Positions 1 to 7,245 of a stretch of 15,101 bases of DNA are shown here, one piece after another; positions within the stretch are counted from its first letter, which is position 1, and the number at the start of each line of letters is the position of its first letter. The notes beneath the pieces were generated by a model that worked only from the letters and a program-made list of their open reading frames with translations, had not been told where the DNA came from and did no database searches. The position numbers were made by a program, and so were the translations under genes. This DNA comes from JBBILG01 sp037445085. GTDB taxonomy: Bacteria; Pseudomonadota; Gammaproteobacteria; Burkholderiales; Methylophilaceae. The stretch lies in the NCBI GenBank assembly GCA_037445085.1, contig JBBILG010000038.1:1-15101 (forward strand), read 5' to 3'.

Positions 1-388
1 CGCTCTGGGGCAATTGCTGGGTGTGCGCAAGCCGGTATCCCTGTACGTGGACTCTGGCATCCAGCCGGCGACCGGGTTCTTTTCCGAGATGTGGCGGCGC
101 TTCAGCAGGAAGCTGCTGCCCGATGCCGTCGACCCAGGCTACCTGAAGGATGTGTTCGGCAGCATATTCCCGGAGCCCGGCGACGAGGCATGGGTAGGTG
201 CGCTTGCCGATTCGGTATGGCTGGAACTGCTCGCCGCCCTGCGCTGCGAGGATGCGGATGCGGACCTTGCCGGGGTGCTGCAGGGCGTGGTCGATGCGGT
301 GCAGGTGTTGTCCTACCGCATCTCGGCGGCCGGGCTGGAGCCGGAACTGATGCGCAGCCATCCCGATCTCGAGGATTTCACCTCGCCC

Positions 389-392
389 ATTC
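389..392 (+). other. Frameshift site 1 in the PF10136 gene
   Basis: The frame with codons at 383 (tcg) and 386 (ccc) runs into unrelated residues after base 388. The coding sense continues one base later, as ttc at 390-392 then gtg gtg cag aac. Removing one base at about 389 joins DFTSP to FVVQNVETVKYL without loss, as expected for an inserted base. Confidence 0.7.
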
Positions 393-752
393 GTGGTGCA
401 GAACGTGGAAACGGTCAAATACCTGTGCCAGTTTGCGGAGTCCGCGGACGGCAGCATACATGACGAACGCCAGGTGCTGGTCATGCTGGATCAGTGCCGC
501 GAAGTGGTCGCACGCGTCAGGCGGCAGACGGTGCAGCGCGGCACCAGCATCAGCCTGACCTTCCTGCTGCGTCGGCTGGAGCAGCAGATCGCCCGCCAGG
601 AGCAGCTGCTGGAAATTCTGGCCGCGGTGCGCCAGGGCGGCGGCCGCGCCGCGTACCCGCTGCTGCCGCGCCTGCTGCGTACGCTGCTGGCCGCGGAAGT
701 GCACAAGAACGACATGCTCCGCTACTGGCGCGAGAACCTCGAACTGGTGGCA

Positions 753-759
753 CTGGCGT
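753..759 (+). other. Frameshift site 2 in the PF10136 gene
   Basis: The reading ENLELVAL ends at ctg (753-755). The coding sense resumes as cgt gtc acc gag at 757, leaving one surplus G at 755/756. Joining the frames gives LVALRVTENASRAGEHYITG, which then runs into the membrane domain. Both breaks in this gene are +1. Confidence 0.7.
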
Positions 760-1818
760 GTCACCGAGAATGCCAGCCGTGCCGGCGAGCACTACATAAC
801 CGGGACGCGGCGGGAGTATTTCGGCCTGATGCGGTCCGCCATGGGCGCGGGCGCCATCATCGCCGTCATGGCCATGCTCAAGCTGATGGCAGCGGACCTG
901 CACCTGCCGCCGCTGACCGAGACGATCGTGTTCAGCCTCAACTACGCGCTGGGCTTCGTGCTCATCCACATCCTCCATTTCACTGTGGCCACCAAGCAGC
1001 CGGCCATGACCGCCGCCGCCATTGCTGCTAGCATCGACGAGAGCGGCGGCAAGGCGCGCGAGATGGAAGGACTGGCAGGTCTGATCGCACAGACCATGCG
1101 CAGCCAGCTGGTGGCTATTTTCGGCAACGTGGCACTGGCGGTGCCGGTTGCCATGCTGATTGCCTGGGGAGTATTCCTGCTCGGCGGCGCACATTTCCTT
1201 GCGGCGGAAAAATCCCAGGCCCTTCTTGCCGAAGTGGATCCGCTGCAGAGCGGGGCGCTGTTCTATGCGGCGATTGCGGGCGTGTGCCTGTTCCTGTCCG
1301 GGCTCATCGCCGGTTATCACGACAATCTGGCTATCTACAACCGCATCCCGCAGCGCCTGCGAGCACTGCCCTGGCTGAAGCGGCTGCTCGGTCGCAAGCG
1401 CCTCGACCGGGTGGCGAGCTATGTCGAGAACAACCTGGGGGCGCTGGCCGGCAACTTCTATTTCGGCTGCCTGCTGGGCGGCATGGCCGGTCTTGGGGTG
1501 CTGCTCGGGCTGCCGGTGGATATCCGCCACATTGCCTTTTCTTCCGCTTTCGTCGGATTTTCCCTGGCTGGGCTGGAGTATCAGGTCGCCTGGCAAGTGG
1601 CTGCGGTGACCGTGCTGGGCGTGGCCCTGATTGGCATCGTCAATCTGCTGGTCAGCTTTACGCTGGCGCTGTACGTGGCAATGAAGTCGCGTAAGGTGAG
1701 TTTCATGCAGTGGCGTTTGCTGCTTTCCGCATTGCTGCGGCGCCTGTTCAGTCAGCCGCGTGATTTTCTGCTGCCGCCGCGTGCTGGGGATTCAGGCGCC
1801 GACTAGCATGAACACGCC

Positions 1819-2325
1819 CTAGTCGACTTTGGCCTGTTCGCGCAGCAACCTGAACAGCTCGCGGCTGCTCCTGTGCGGCTTGCCGGCCTCGGCTTCCTTG
1901 CGGGCGTTGCGGATGAGGGCGCGCAACTGCTGGCTATCGGCTGCGGGGTGGTCGCGCAGATATTCAGCCAGGGCGGCATCGCCTTCCAGCAGGCGCGCGC
2001 GCAGCCTTTCCAGTTGGTGGAAATGGGCGTTTTCCGCCTGATGAGTACCCTTCCAGCGTTCCAGCCGCTCGGTGATGGAGGCCGTGTTGATTCCGCGCAT
2101 CAGACGGCCGATGTATTGCTTCTGGCGGGCCAGCGCGCCGTGCGAAGTGATACGCTGTGCCTCGCGCACGGCGTCGAGCAGTGCTTCCGGCAGGTCGAGC
2201 TGGGCCAGCCGCTCCCTGTTGAGCGCGATGAGCTCCTCGCCGAGTGCCTGCAGTGTCTGCATGGCGGCCTTGCGCCGGGTCTTGCTGAGCGGCTCCGCCA
2301 CCCCGGCTTGGTCGATGTCGTTCAT
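1819..2325 (-). CDS. darP: Ribosome biogenesis factor DarP (YjgA, DUF615 family)
   Basis: A 168-residue, highly charged, all-helical protein, the usual size for this family. The recognisable core is SKTRRKAAMQTLQALGEEL followed by LDAVREAQRITSHGALARQK and QYIGRLMR, close to E. coli YjgA. The family binds 50S precursors and helps late assembly of the large ribosomal subunit in the cytoplasm. The ATG at 2325 is the only good start before the conserved region, although no clear Shine-Dalgarno sequence precedes it. The gene is divergent from pmbA, as it is in E. coli, which supports both calls. It is convergent with the membrane protein gene, only 12 bases away, and no terminator is visible between them. 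Confidence 0.93.
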   Translation of the reverse strand: MNDIDQAGVAEPLSKTRRKAAMQTLQALGEELIALNRERLAQLDLPEALLDAVREAQRITSHGALARQKQYIGRLMRGINTASITERLERWKGTHQAENAHFHQLERLRARLLEGDAALAEYLRDHPAADSQQLRALIRNARKEAEAGKPHRSSRELFRLLREQAKVD

Positions 2326-2332
2326 GCTGCGG

Positions 2333-2338
2333 TATGAT
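2333..2338 (+). promoter_or_regulatory. Candidate -10 box for pmbA in the darP-pmbA divergent region
   Basis: TATGAT lies 25 bases before the GTG chosen for pmbA, which would put a transcript start near 2345. The upstream TTGGTC (2308-2313) is a poor -35 match with a 19-base spacer, inside the start of darP. This site is also the main reason for not using the ATG at 2334, which lies inside the box. Confidence 0.35.
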
Positions 2339-2363
2339 AACAGCTTTTTGCGAGAGCCCTGCC

Positions 2364-3704
2364 GTGAGCGAGACGCACTTTGGCCATACCCTGGATGACC
2401 TGCGCCAGATGGGCGCTGACGTGTTGCGGCTGGCGCAGGCGGCCGGCGCTTCGGCGGCGGAAACCGAAATCAGCCTGGGCGTGGGGCAGAATCTCTCGGT
2501 ACGCCTGGGTGAAGTGGAGACCATCGAGTACAACCGGGACCGCGGCGCTTCGGTCACCGTCTATTTCGGCCAGCGCCGCGGCCATGCCAGCACCTCCGAT
2601 CTGTCGCCGCAGGCGCTGCGCGACACCGTCGATGCGGCATGCAGCATCGCCCGCCACACCGCGCAGGATCCCTGCTGTGGTCTGGCCGAGGTCGAACTGC
2701 TGGCGCGCGACATTCCCGATCTCGACCTCTACCATCCCTGGGATTTGCCGGTGGAAGAAGGGCTGGCGCTGACCCGTGCGTGCGAAGCCGCCGCCATGGC
2801 GGTGGACCCCCGCATCACCAACTCCGAGGGCGCCGCGGTCTCCACCTACCAGGGTCTGTTCGCCTACGCCAACAGCCACGGGTTCAACGCCGGCTACCCG
2901 AGCTCGCGCCATTCGCTGAGTTGCTCGGTGATCGCCGAAAGCGGTGACGGCATGCAGCGCGACTACTGGTACAGCACGGCACGCGCGCCGGCCGATCTGG
3001 AATCGGCGCAGGATGTGGGCCGCCGCTCCGGCGAGCGCACCGTGCGCCGCCTGGGGGCGCGCCGGGTGAAGACAGCGCGGGTGCCGGTACTGTTCGAGGC
3101 CGGTGTCGCCTCCGGCCTGCTGGCGCACTTTGTCTCGGCGATTTCCGGCGGCAGCCTGTACCGCAGGTCGTCGTTTCTCCTCGACAGCCTGGGCCAGGAG
3201 GTGTTCGCGCCGCACATCCGCATTGCCGAGCGTCCGCACCTGCCGCGTGGCCTGGCCAGTACCCCCTTCGACAACGAAGGAGTGGGGACGAACACGCGCG
3301 AAGTGGTGATGGACGGCGTGCTGCAGGGCTACATGCTGTCCAGCTATTCGGCGCGCAAGCTGGGGCTGGTCAGCACCGGCAACGCCGGCGGCAACCACAA
3401 CCTCATCCTCCAGGGCCGCGAGCTGGATTTTGCCGGCCTGCTCGGTGCCATGCACACCGGTCTGCTGGTGACCGAGCTGCTCGGCCACGGCGTCAACCCG
3501 GTCACCGGCGACTATTCGCGCGGTGCGGCCGGCTTTTGGGTGGAAAACGGCGAGATCCGGTACCCGGTGGAAGAGCTCACCATCGCCGGCAACCTCGCCG
3601 ACATGTTCCGCCACATCGTGGCCGTGGGCAGCGACGTGCTGGTGCAGGGTTCGCGCCGGACCGGCTCCATTCTCATCGAGCGCATGACCGTCGCCGGCGC
3701 ATGA
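2364..3704 (+). CDS. pmbA: Metalloprotease TldD/E-type subunit PmbA (TldE)
   Basis: PmbA (TldE) is the partner of TldD in the cytoplasmic heterodimeric zinc protease that degrades unfolded peptides and matures microcin B17-like peptides and the CcdA antitoxin in E. coli. TldE itself lacks the zinc ligands. The 446-residue product follows E. coli PmbA (450 residues) throughout: GEVETIEYNRDRGASVTVYFG near the N-terminus, the central SSRHSLSCSVIAE, GGSLYRRSSFLLDSLG, LASTPFDNEG, SSYSARKLGL, and the C-terminal TGDYSRGAAGFWVENGEI and IAGNLADMF. I chose the GTG at 2364 because it matches the family length and has a weak GAGAG upstream. An in-frame ATG at 2334 would add ten residues but overlaps the putative -10 box and lies only 8 bases from the darP start. 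tldD is not in the window. Confidence 0.95.
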   Translation: MSETHFGHTLDDLRQMGADVLRLAQAAGASAAETEISLGVGQNLSVRLGEVETIEYNRDRGASVTVYFGQRRGHASTSDLSPQALRDTVDAACSIARHTAQDPCCGLAEVELLARDIPDLDLYHPWDLPVEEGLALTRACEAAAMAVDPRITNSEGAAVSTYQGLFAYANSHGFNAGYPSSRHSLSCSVIAESGDGMQRDYWYSTARAPADLESAQDVGRRSGERTVRRLGARRVKTARVPVLFEAGVASGLLAHFVSAISGGSLYRRSSFLLDSLGQEVFAPHIRIAERPHLPRGLASTPFDNEGVGTNTREVVMDGVLQGYMLSSYSARKLGLVSTGNAGGNHNLILQGRELDFAGLLGAMHTGLLVTELLGHGVNPVTGDYSRGAAGFWVENGEIRYPVEELTIAGNLADMFRHIVAVGSDVLVQGSRRTGSILIERMTVAGA

Positions 3705-3709
3705 AGCAG

Positions 3710-3731
3710 AGGCCCCGGCGAACCGGGGCCT
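3710..3731 (+). terminator. GC-rich hairpin downstream of pmbA
   Basis: GGCCCCGG (3711-3718), loop CGAA and CCGGGGCC (3723-3730) form a perfect 8-bp stem, extended by an A-T pair, six bases after the pmbA stop codon. No T run follows, so it may act with Rho or mainly protect the 3' end. Confidence 0.55.
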
Positions 3732-3762
3732 GGGCGGGAAGGGTGCGGGCCGCCGTGTTAGA

Positions 3763-3898
3763 ACCCATTTCATTGGGCGCTGTGCTTGCCCACCCGGACT
3801 TACGCGGTACTCGCTCCTCGCCGTACTTGCGTGGTCTGGCCGCTGCGTTCCGGGCGCGCCCCCATTTGGCCGCGGCTTGCCAGCCTGCTGAAATAGGT
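3763..3898 (-). repeat. Structured, probably dispersed intergenic element downstream of mlaA
   Basis: The element is bounded by ACCCATTTCA (3763-3772) and TGAAATAGGT (3889-3898). On the minus strand these pair over all ten positions with one U-G wobble. Inside are TGGGC/GCCCA (3774-3778 with 3788-3792), CCGGAC/GTCTGG (3794-3799 with 3834-3839) enclosing ACGC/GCGT and GTAC/GTAC, then GCCGC/GCGGC (3839-3843 with 3872-3876) enclosing the palindrome GGGCGCGCCC (3852-3861), and GGCT/AGCC (3874-3877 with 3882-3885). The last few stems overlap at single bases, so not all form together. It starts two bases past the mlaA stop codon and holds no ORF. It could be a REP/MITE-like repeat, a 3' UTR structure or an RNA. 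Family membership is not established. Confidence 0.5.
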
Positions 3899-3899
3899 C

Positions 3900-4670
3900 T
3901 TAGCGGGTCGTGGCCGTGGTTGCCACCACGACGCCGGCGCTGCCACCTTCCACGTAGTCGTCGAATTCGCTGTCGTGGCTTTGCGGCGGGTTGCCGTCGT
4001 AAATGTGGTTCAGACGGCGCTGCAGGTAGGCGTCACGCATGAAGGCGTAGGGGTCCAGCGCGGCCTCGTCCAGCAGATCGCTGGCCGGCAGGAACTGCGA
4101 GCGCCTGTCGATGAACTTGGTGGCCAGCATGGAATTGCGCGTCGGCACATGGTCGACGTAATAGATCGGGTCGAGCCAGGCACTGTCGACGACCAGGCCG
4201 CCGGCATCCCGCACGGTGCTCGGGCCGATGAACGGCAGCACCAGATAAGTGCTGTTTTCCCAGCCCCAGTAGGCCAGGGTCTGGCCGAAGTCCTCGCTGC
4301 GCTTTTCGATGCCGTCCATGGAGGCGACGTCGATCAGGCCGCCGATGCCGAAAGTGGTGTTGATGACGAAACGGCCGGTGTCGGTCATCGCCTTGTCGAA
4401 TTTCAATTGCAGCAGGTCGTTGATGATGGTGACGACGGTGCCGAGGTTGCTGAAGAAATTGTTCACGCCGGTACGCACGGTGCCCGGCACCACCGCCTTG
4501 TAGGCGCCGGCGACGGGCTTGACGGCTGCCTTGTCCACGGTGTCGTTGAACTTGTAGATGCCGCGATTCAGCCCTTCCAGCGGATCCTTGTTGGCCGGGG
4601 TGGCGCAGCCACCCAGCATGCCGGCCAGCAGGATGCCGACGAGTAACCCCTTGATGCCGTCTGTTTGCAT
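3900..4670 (-). CDS. mlaA: Outer-membrane lipid-asymmetry lipoprotein MlaA (VacJ family)
   Basis: MlaA is the outer-membrane part of the Mla pathway. It removes misplaced phospholipids from the outer leaflet and passes them to periplasmic MlaC. The 256-residue product has a lipoprotein signal peptide, with hydrophobic residues 8-18 and lipobox LGGC giving lipidated Cys22. The MlaA core follows: DPLEGLNRGIYKFND, the segment ending in FFSNLG, TDTGRFVINTTFGIGGLIDVA, EDFGQTLAYWG and YLVLPFIGPSTVRD. I chose the ATG at 4670 because GAGG (4677-4680 on this strand) lies six bases upstream. An ATG at 4682 would add MRLR with a poorer site, and longer extensions would run into the phr end. Here mlaA stands alone, away from any mlaFEDCB genes, with its own promoter. 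Confidence 0.94.
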   Translation of the reverse strand: MQTDGIKGLLVGILLAGMLGGCATPANKDPLEGLNRGIYKFNDTVDKAAVKPVAGAYKAVVPGTVRTGVNNFFSNLGTVVTIINDLLQLKFDKAMTDTGRFVINTTFGIGGLIDVASMDGIEKRSEDFGQTLAYWGWENSTYLVLPFIGPSTVRDAGGLVVDSAWLDPIYYVDHVPTRNSMLATKFIDRRSQFLPASDLLDEAALDPYAFMRDAYLQRRLNHIYDGNPPQSHDSEFDDYVEGGSAGVVVATTATTR

Positions 4671-4726
4671 GCGCAACCTCATGGTTTCTTGTTGTTCACC
4701 GACGCGGAATGTCCGCACCATGCAGA

Positions 4727-4755
4727 ACTCTAATGTACCTCCGCCGGCTTGTCCA
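4727..4755 (-). promoter_or_regulatory. Putative sigma-70 promoter of mlaA
   Basis: On the minus strand TGGACA (4750-4755, five of six to TTGACA) is followed after 17 bases by TAGAGT (4727-4732, four of six to TATAAT). It would start transcription near 4720, giving a leader of about 50 bases before the chosen mlaA ATG. Confidence 0.5.
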
Positions 4756-4812
4756 GCCTTTTGCCGCGGCCGGCAGGGCGAGGCACTGCCGCGTTGCAGG
4801 AATGTGACAGGC

Positions 4813-4839
4813 CGGCATGGGGCCATGGGCTCCCTGCCG
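4813..4839 (-). terminator. Weak hairpin between phr and mlaA
   Basis: CGGCA (4813-4817) pairs with TGCCG (4835-4839), and GGG (4819-4821) with CCC (4832-4834), leaving T4818 bulged. It lies about 35 bases downstream of the phr stop codon and before the mlaA promoter, where the long operon should end. There is no T run. The rest of 4756-4873 shows no gene. Confidence 0.25.
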
Positions 4840-4873
4840 CGGTGCGGTGCGGAAATGCGCCGGGTGCCGCCCG

Positions 4874-6316
4874 TCACGGCCGGCCGGCGTTCCTGTACAG
4901 CGCCAGCACTCGCTCGCGCTGGCGCGCGTGGTCGACGATGGGCGCGGGATAGTCGCGGCCGACCAGCATGCCCAATTGCCGCTGGCGTGCCGCAGGCATC
5001 CGCCACGGCGCGTGGATTTCACGGGCATCGCAGTGGGCCAGCTCCGGCACGTGGCGGCGGATGAAGCGCCCCTGCGGGTCGAACTTCTCCGATTGCGCGA
5101 CCGGGTTGAAGATGCGGAACCACGGCTGTGCGTCGCAGCCGGTGGAAGCCGCCCACTGCCAGCCACCGTTGTTGGCGGCGAAATCGAAGTCGATCAGCTT
5201 GTCGGCGAAATACGCCTCGCCGCGGCGCCAGTCCACCAGCAGGTCTTTCACCAGGAAGCTCGCCGCCACCATGCGCAGGCGGTTGTGCAGGTAGCCGGTC
5301 GCGTTCAACTGGCGCATGGCGGCGTCCACCAGCGGGTAGCCGGTGCGACCTTCGCACCAGGCCCGGAAGTGCTCCTCCGTCCCCGGCCAGACGATGGCGT
5401 CGAATTCCGGCTTGAATGACCGCCCTTCCGCCAGGCGTGGGTGGTGGTGCAGGATCATGAAGTAGAACTCGCGCCAGATCAGCTCGTTGAGCCAGGTTTC
5501 GGCGCCTGGCCCGCCCATGTACCAGGCATGGGCGACCACGCTGCGGATGGACAGCGTGCCGAAGCGCAAGTGCACGGACAGACAGGAGGGTCCCTTCACC
5601 GCCGGGTAGTCGCGCGCGGCGTGGTAGTCGTCGATGCGTTCCTGGAAGTCCTCGAACAGCCGCGCCGCGCCGGACATGCCGGCGGGTATCAGTTGCAGCA
5701 GATTGGTGCGGCGAAAGCCCAGTGCTTCCAGGGTCGGTAGCGGGGCCGGCGGATGGTGGCGTGCCAGCGCGTGGGCATGCGTTTCCACGGGATGCCGGGT
5801 GATGTCGGCGGGCGTCAGCCGCTTCAGCCAGGCATGTTTGTACGGGGTGTAGGTGCTGTAGGGTTTGCCGCTGCCGGAGAGCACCTCGTCGCACTCGAAC
5901 ACCACCTGATCCTTGCAGGTGACGAAGGCGATGCCACGCGCGTCGAGCGCGCGCGCCACCCTGGCATCGCGCGCCTTGGCCTGCGGTTCGTAGTCGCGGT
6001 TGGCGTAGACCGCCTGGACTGCCAGCCGTCCGGCCAAGGCCGGGATTTCCCGGCAGGCTGGGCCGTGCAGCACGAGGAGGTCGCCGCCCAAGTCGCGCAG
6101 GGCGGATTGCAGTTCGCGCACGCTCTCCCAGATGAATTCGACGCGGCGGTCGGCCCGTTCCGGCAGGCGGTCGAGGATGTCGGTGTCGAACACGAAGACA
6201 CAATGAACCTCGCGCGCCTGCTGCAGAGCGAGGCTGAGCGCGGCGTGGTCGTGGTCGCGCAAGTCGCGGCGGAACCACGCCAGCGCGCTGCGGTATCGGG
6301 GCTCAAGGGTTGCCAC
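4874..6316 (-). CDS. phrB: Deoxyribodipyrimidine photolyase, CPD class I (PhrB type)
   Basis: This flavoenzyme uses blue or near-UV light to split cyclobutane pyrimidine dimers in DNA. The 480 residues cover the N-terminal antenna (Rossmann-like) domain, starting ALAWFRRDLRDHDHAAL, and the C-terminal FAD domain with SCLSVHLRFGTLS (244-256), WLNELIWREFYF (275-286), GRTGYPLVDAAMRQLNATGY (323-342) and NNGGWQWAASTG (382-393). The electron-transfer tryptophans of E. coli W306, W359 and W382 align by position with W310, W363 and W386, so it should be active. The GTG start at 6316 lies inside the end of rlmH, overlapping it by 14 bases, with no clear ribosome site, so translation is probably coupled. 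It sits last in the leuS operon, where I would expect maf and rng in betaproteobacteria. A cryptochrome is less likely given the strong PhrB match. Confidence 0.95.
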   Translation of the reverse strand: MATLEPRYRSALAWFRRDLRDHDHAALSLALQQAREVHCVFVFDTDILDRLPERADRRVEFIWESVRELQSALRDLGGDLLVLHGPACREIPALAGRLAVQAVYANRDYEPQAKARDARVARALDARGIAFVTCKDQVVFECDEVLSGSGKPYSTYTPYKHAWLKRLTPADITRHPVETHAHALARHHPPAPLPTLEALGFRRTNLLQLIPAGMSGAARLFEDFQERIDDYHAARDYPAVKGPSCLSVHLRFGTLSIRSVVAHAWYMGGPGAETWLNELIWREFYFMILHHHPRLAEGRSFKPEFDAIVWPGTEEHFRAWCEGRTGYPLVDAAMRQLNATGYLHNRLRMVAASFLVKDLLVDWRRGEAYFADKLIDFDFAANNGGWQWAASTGCDAQPWFRIFNPVAQSEKFDPQGRFIRRHVPELAHCDAREIHAPWRMPAARQRQLGMLVGRDYPAPIVDHARQRERVLALYRNAGRP

Positions 6317-6853
6317 GGTGGTAGGGGTGGCGGGTGATCACGGACCAGGCGCGATAGAGCTGTTCGCACAGCAGCACGCGCACCATGCCATGCGGCAGGG
6401 TGAGCCGCGACAGGCCCCATTGCCAGTGCGCGGCCTGTCTGACCTTGTCGTGCAGACCATCGGCGCCGCCGATATCGACGAACGCGCCGAAATCGCATAC
6501 TGAGGTAACGATGCCGCCGCGAATATCGCCTTCCTTGNNNNNNNNNNGATGGCGAGCGCCACGTCGCGGCCTTCGCCCAGCCAGCCCCGCATGCGCTCGG
6601 CGAACTGCAGGGTGGCGGGCTCCTCGCCGTGTTCGTCGAGTGCTACCAGATAATCGCGGCCGGCGGCTTCGAGAATGCGCTGTGCCTCGGCCTCGCGCGC
6701 CTGCTCACCGCCCTTGCCGGCGGCGCGCCGGCCCGGCCTGAGTTCGACCAGCTCCACCGCGAGTTCGCGCGGTATGCGCTGGAGGTATTCGGCGCAACCC
6801 TGCTCCACCCAGGCGGGCATCTTGTGGCCGACGGCGAGGATGCGGATTTTCAT
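6303..6853 (-). CDS. rlmH: 23S rRNA pseudouridine-1915 N3-methyltransferase RlmH, split by a false assembly gap
   Basis: RlmH is a SPOUT-family methyltransferase that methylates pseudouridine 1915 in helix 69 of 23S rRNA on the 70S ribosome, using S-adenosylmethionine. Residues 1-102 read from the ATG at 6853 (MKIRILAVGHKMPAWVEQG) to DVALAI at 6548. The rest is read from 6473 down to the TGA at 6303-6305 (GGADGLHDKV, LPHGMVRVLLCEQLYRAWS, ending HPYHRGNP). These are the knot, S-adenosylmethionine-binding and C-terminal motifs of the family. Between them lie ten N and about 64 bp that do not belong to RlmH. Removing 6474-6550 leaves 474 bases, an intact 157-residue protein of exactly the family length. 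The gene starts 17 bases after rsfS and overlaps phr by 14 bases. Confidence 0.92.
6474..6537 (-). other. Foreign S1-domain fragment at a contig edge inside rlmH
   Basis: Read on the minus strand from 6536, this stretch encodes KEGDIRGG followed by IVTSVCDFGAFVDIGGADGL, the pattern of an S1 (OB-fold) RNA-binding domain as in ribosomal protein S1. RlmH has no such domain. The last 21 bases of that reading (6453-6473) are shared with the RlmH segment IGGADGL, which explains a false join. Codons such as TCA, GTA and GTT are unlike the GC-rich neighbours. It is best read as sequence from another locus or organism. Confidence 0.75.
6538..6547. other. Assembly gap (10 N)
   Basis: Ten N inside rlmH. 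The number looks like a scaffolder's default and is not a measured size. The flanking rlmH halves need no extra sequence between them. Confidence 0.95.
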
Positions 6854-6870
6854 GGCGCGGGGACGCGCGC

Positions 6871-7236
6871 TCAGGCAGCCGGGGTGGTGGGTCTGGCAGC
6901 CTGGCGGCGGCTTTCCGCGGCGCCCCACAACTGTTCCAGGTTGTAATAGTCGCGCGCGCTCTGGATCATGACGTGGACGATGACGTCCCCCAGGTCCACC
7001 AGCACCCATTCGCCTTCCTGCGCGCCTTCCACGCCGAAAATCTTGGCACCCCGCTCCTTGAGCTTCTCCCGCACGTTGTCAGCCAGGGCCCTGGCCTGGC
7101 GGGTGGAGCCGGCGGTGGCGATGACCATGTAGTGGGTGATGGAGGTGAGCCGGCCCACGTCCAGCACGCTGATGTCATTGGCCTTGATCTCTTCGAGCGC
7201 ATCGACGACGGCATCTCTCATGGTTTCGAGTTCCAT
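6871..7236 (-). CDS. rsfS: Ribosomal silencing factor RsfS
   Basis: RsfS (RsfA, Iojap family) binds protein uL14 on the large subunit and blocks joining of the small subunit, reducing translation during starvation. The 121-residue product has the full family core: ALEEIKANDISVLDV, SITHYMVIATAGSTRQARAL, GVEGAQEGEWVLVDLGDVIV, HVMIQSARDYYNLEQLW. The C-terminal tail after LW, about 18 residues rich in Ala and Arg, is variable. I chose the ATG at 7236 because AAGGAG lies just upstream (7241-7246), overlapping the nadD stop codon. An ATG 15 bases further in is less well placed. It follows nadD by 9 bases and precedes rlmH, an order kept in many proteobacteria. Confidence 0.95.
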   Translation of the reverse strand: MELETMRDAVVDALEEIKANDISVLDVGRLTSITHYMVIATAGSTRQARALADNVREKLKERGAKIFGVEGAQEGEWVLVDLGDVIVHVMIQSARDYYNLEQLWGAAESRRQAARPTTPAA

Positions 7237-7245
7237 GGCGCTCCT

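Larger units (their letters stand above)
1..1806 (+). pseudogene. 'Site-specific recombinase' family (COG4389/PF10136) membrane protein, 5'-truncated, two frameshifts
   Basis: The product is one protein read in three successive frames: from base 2 to about 389, about 390 to 755, and about 757 to the TAG at 1804-1806. The N-terminal part (with SGIQPATGFFSEMWRRFSRK) and the middle part (helical, charged, with VETVKYLCQFAE) match my memory of the PF10136 family. The start lies before the window, probably about 80-90 residues upstream, since the family usually has 650-700 residues. The last 325 residues hold at least five or six hydrophobic segments, such as the stretches around LNYALGFVLIHILHF, VPVAMLIAWGVFLLGG and GVALIGIVNLLVSFTLAL, so this part is an inner-membrane domain. 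No serine- or tyrosine-recombinase motif is visible, so the family name should not be taken as function. Both breaks are single extra bases with homology continuing across them. They may be sequence errors rather than real decay. Confidence 0.8.

Noticed and set aside
550..1596. A 348-residue minus-strand frame
   Set aside because: Antisense to the PF10136 gene, no domain. It stays open because of high GC content.
4671..5006. Upstream extension of the mlaA frame
   Set aside because: The signal peptide and lipobox must be N-terminal, a good ribosome site precedes 4670, and the extension overlaps the end of phr.
6304..6536. A novel RlmH-S1 domain fusion
   Set aside because: The S1 part lies between two halves of RlmH next to an N gap and shares the junction word. 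A false join explains it better than a fusion protein.
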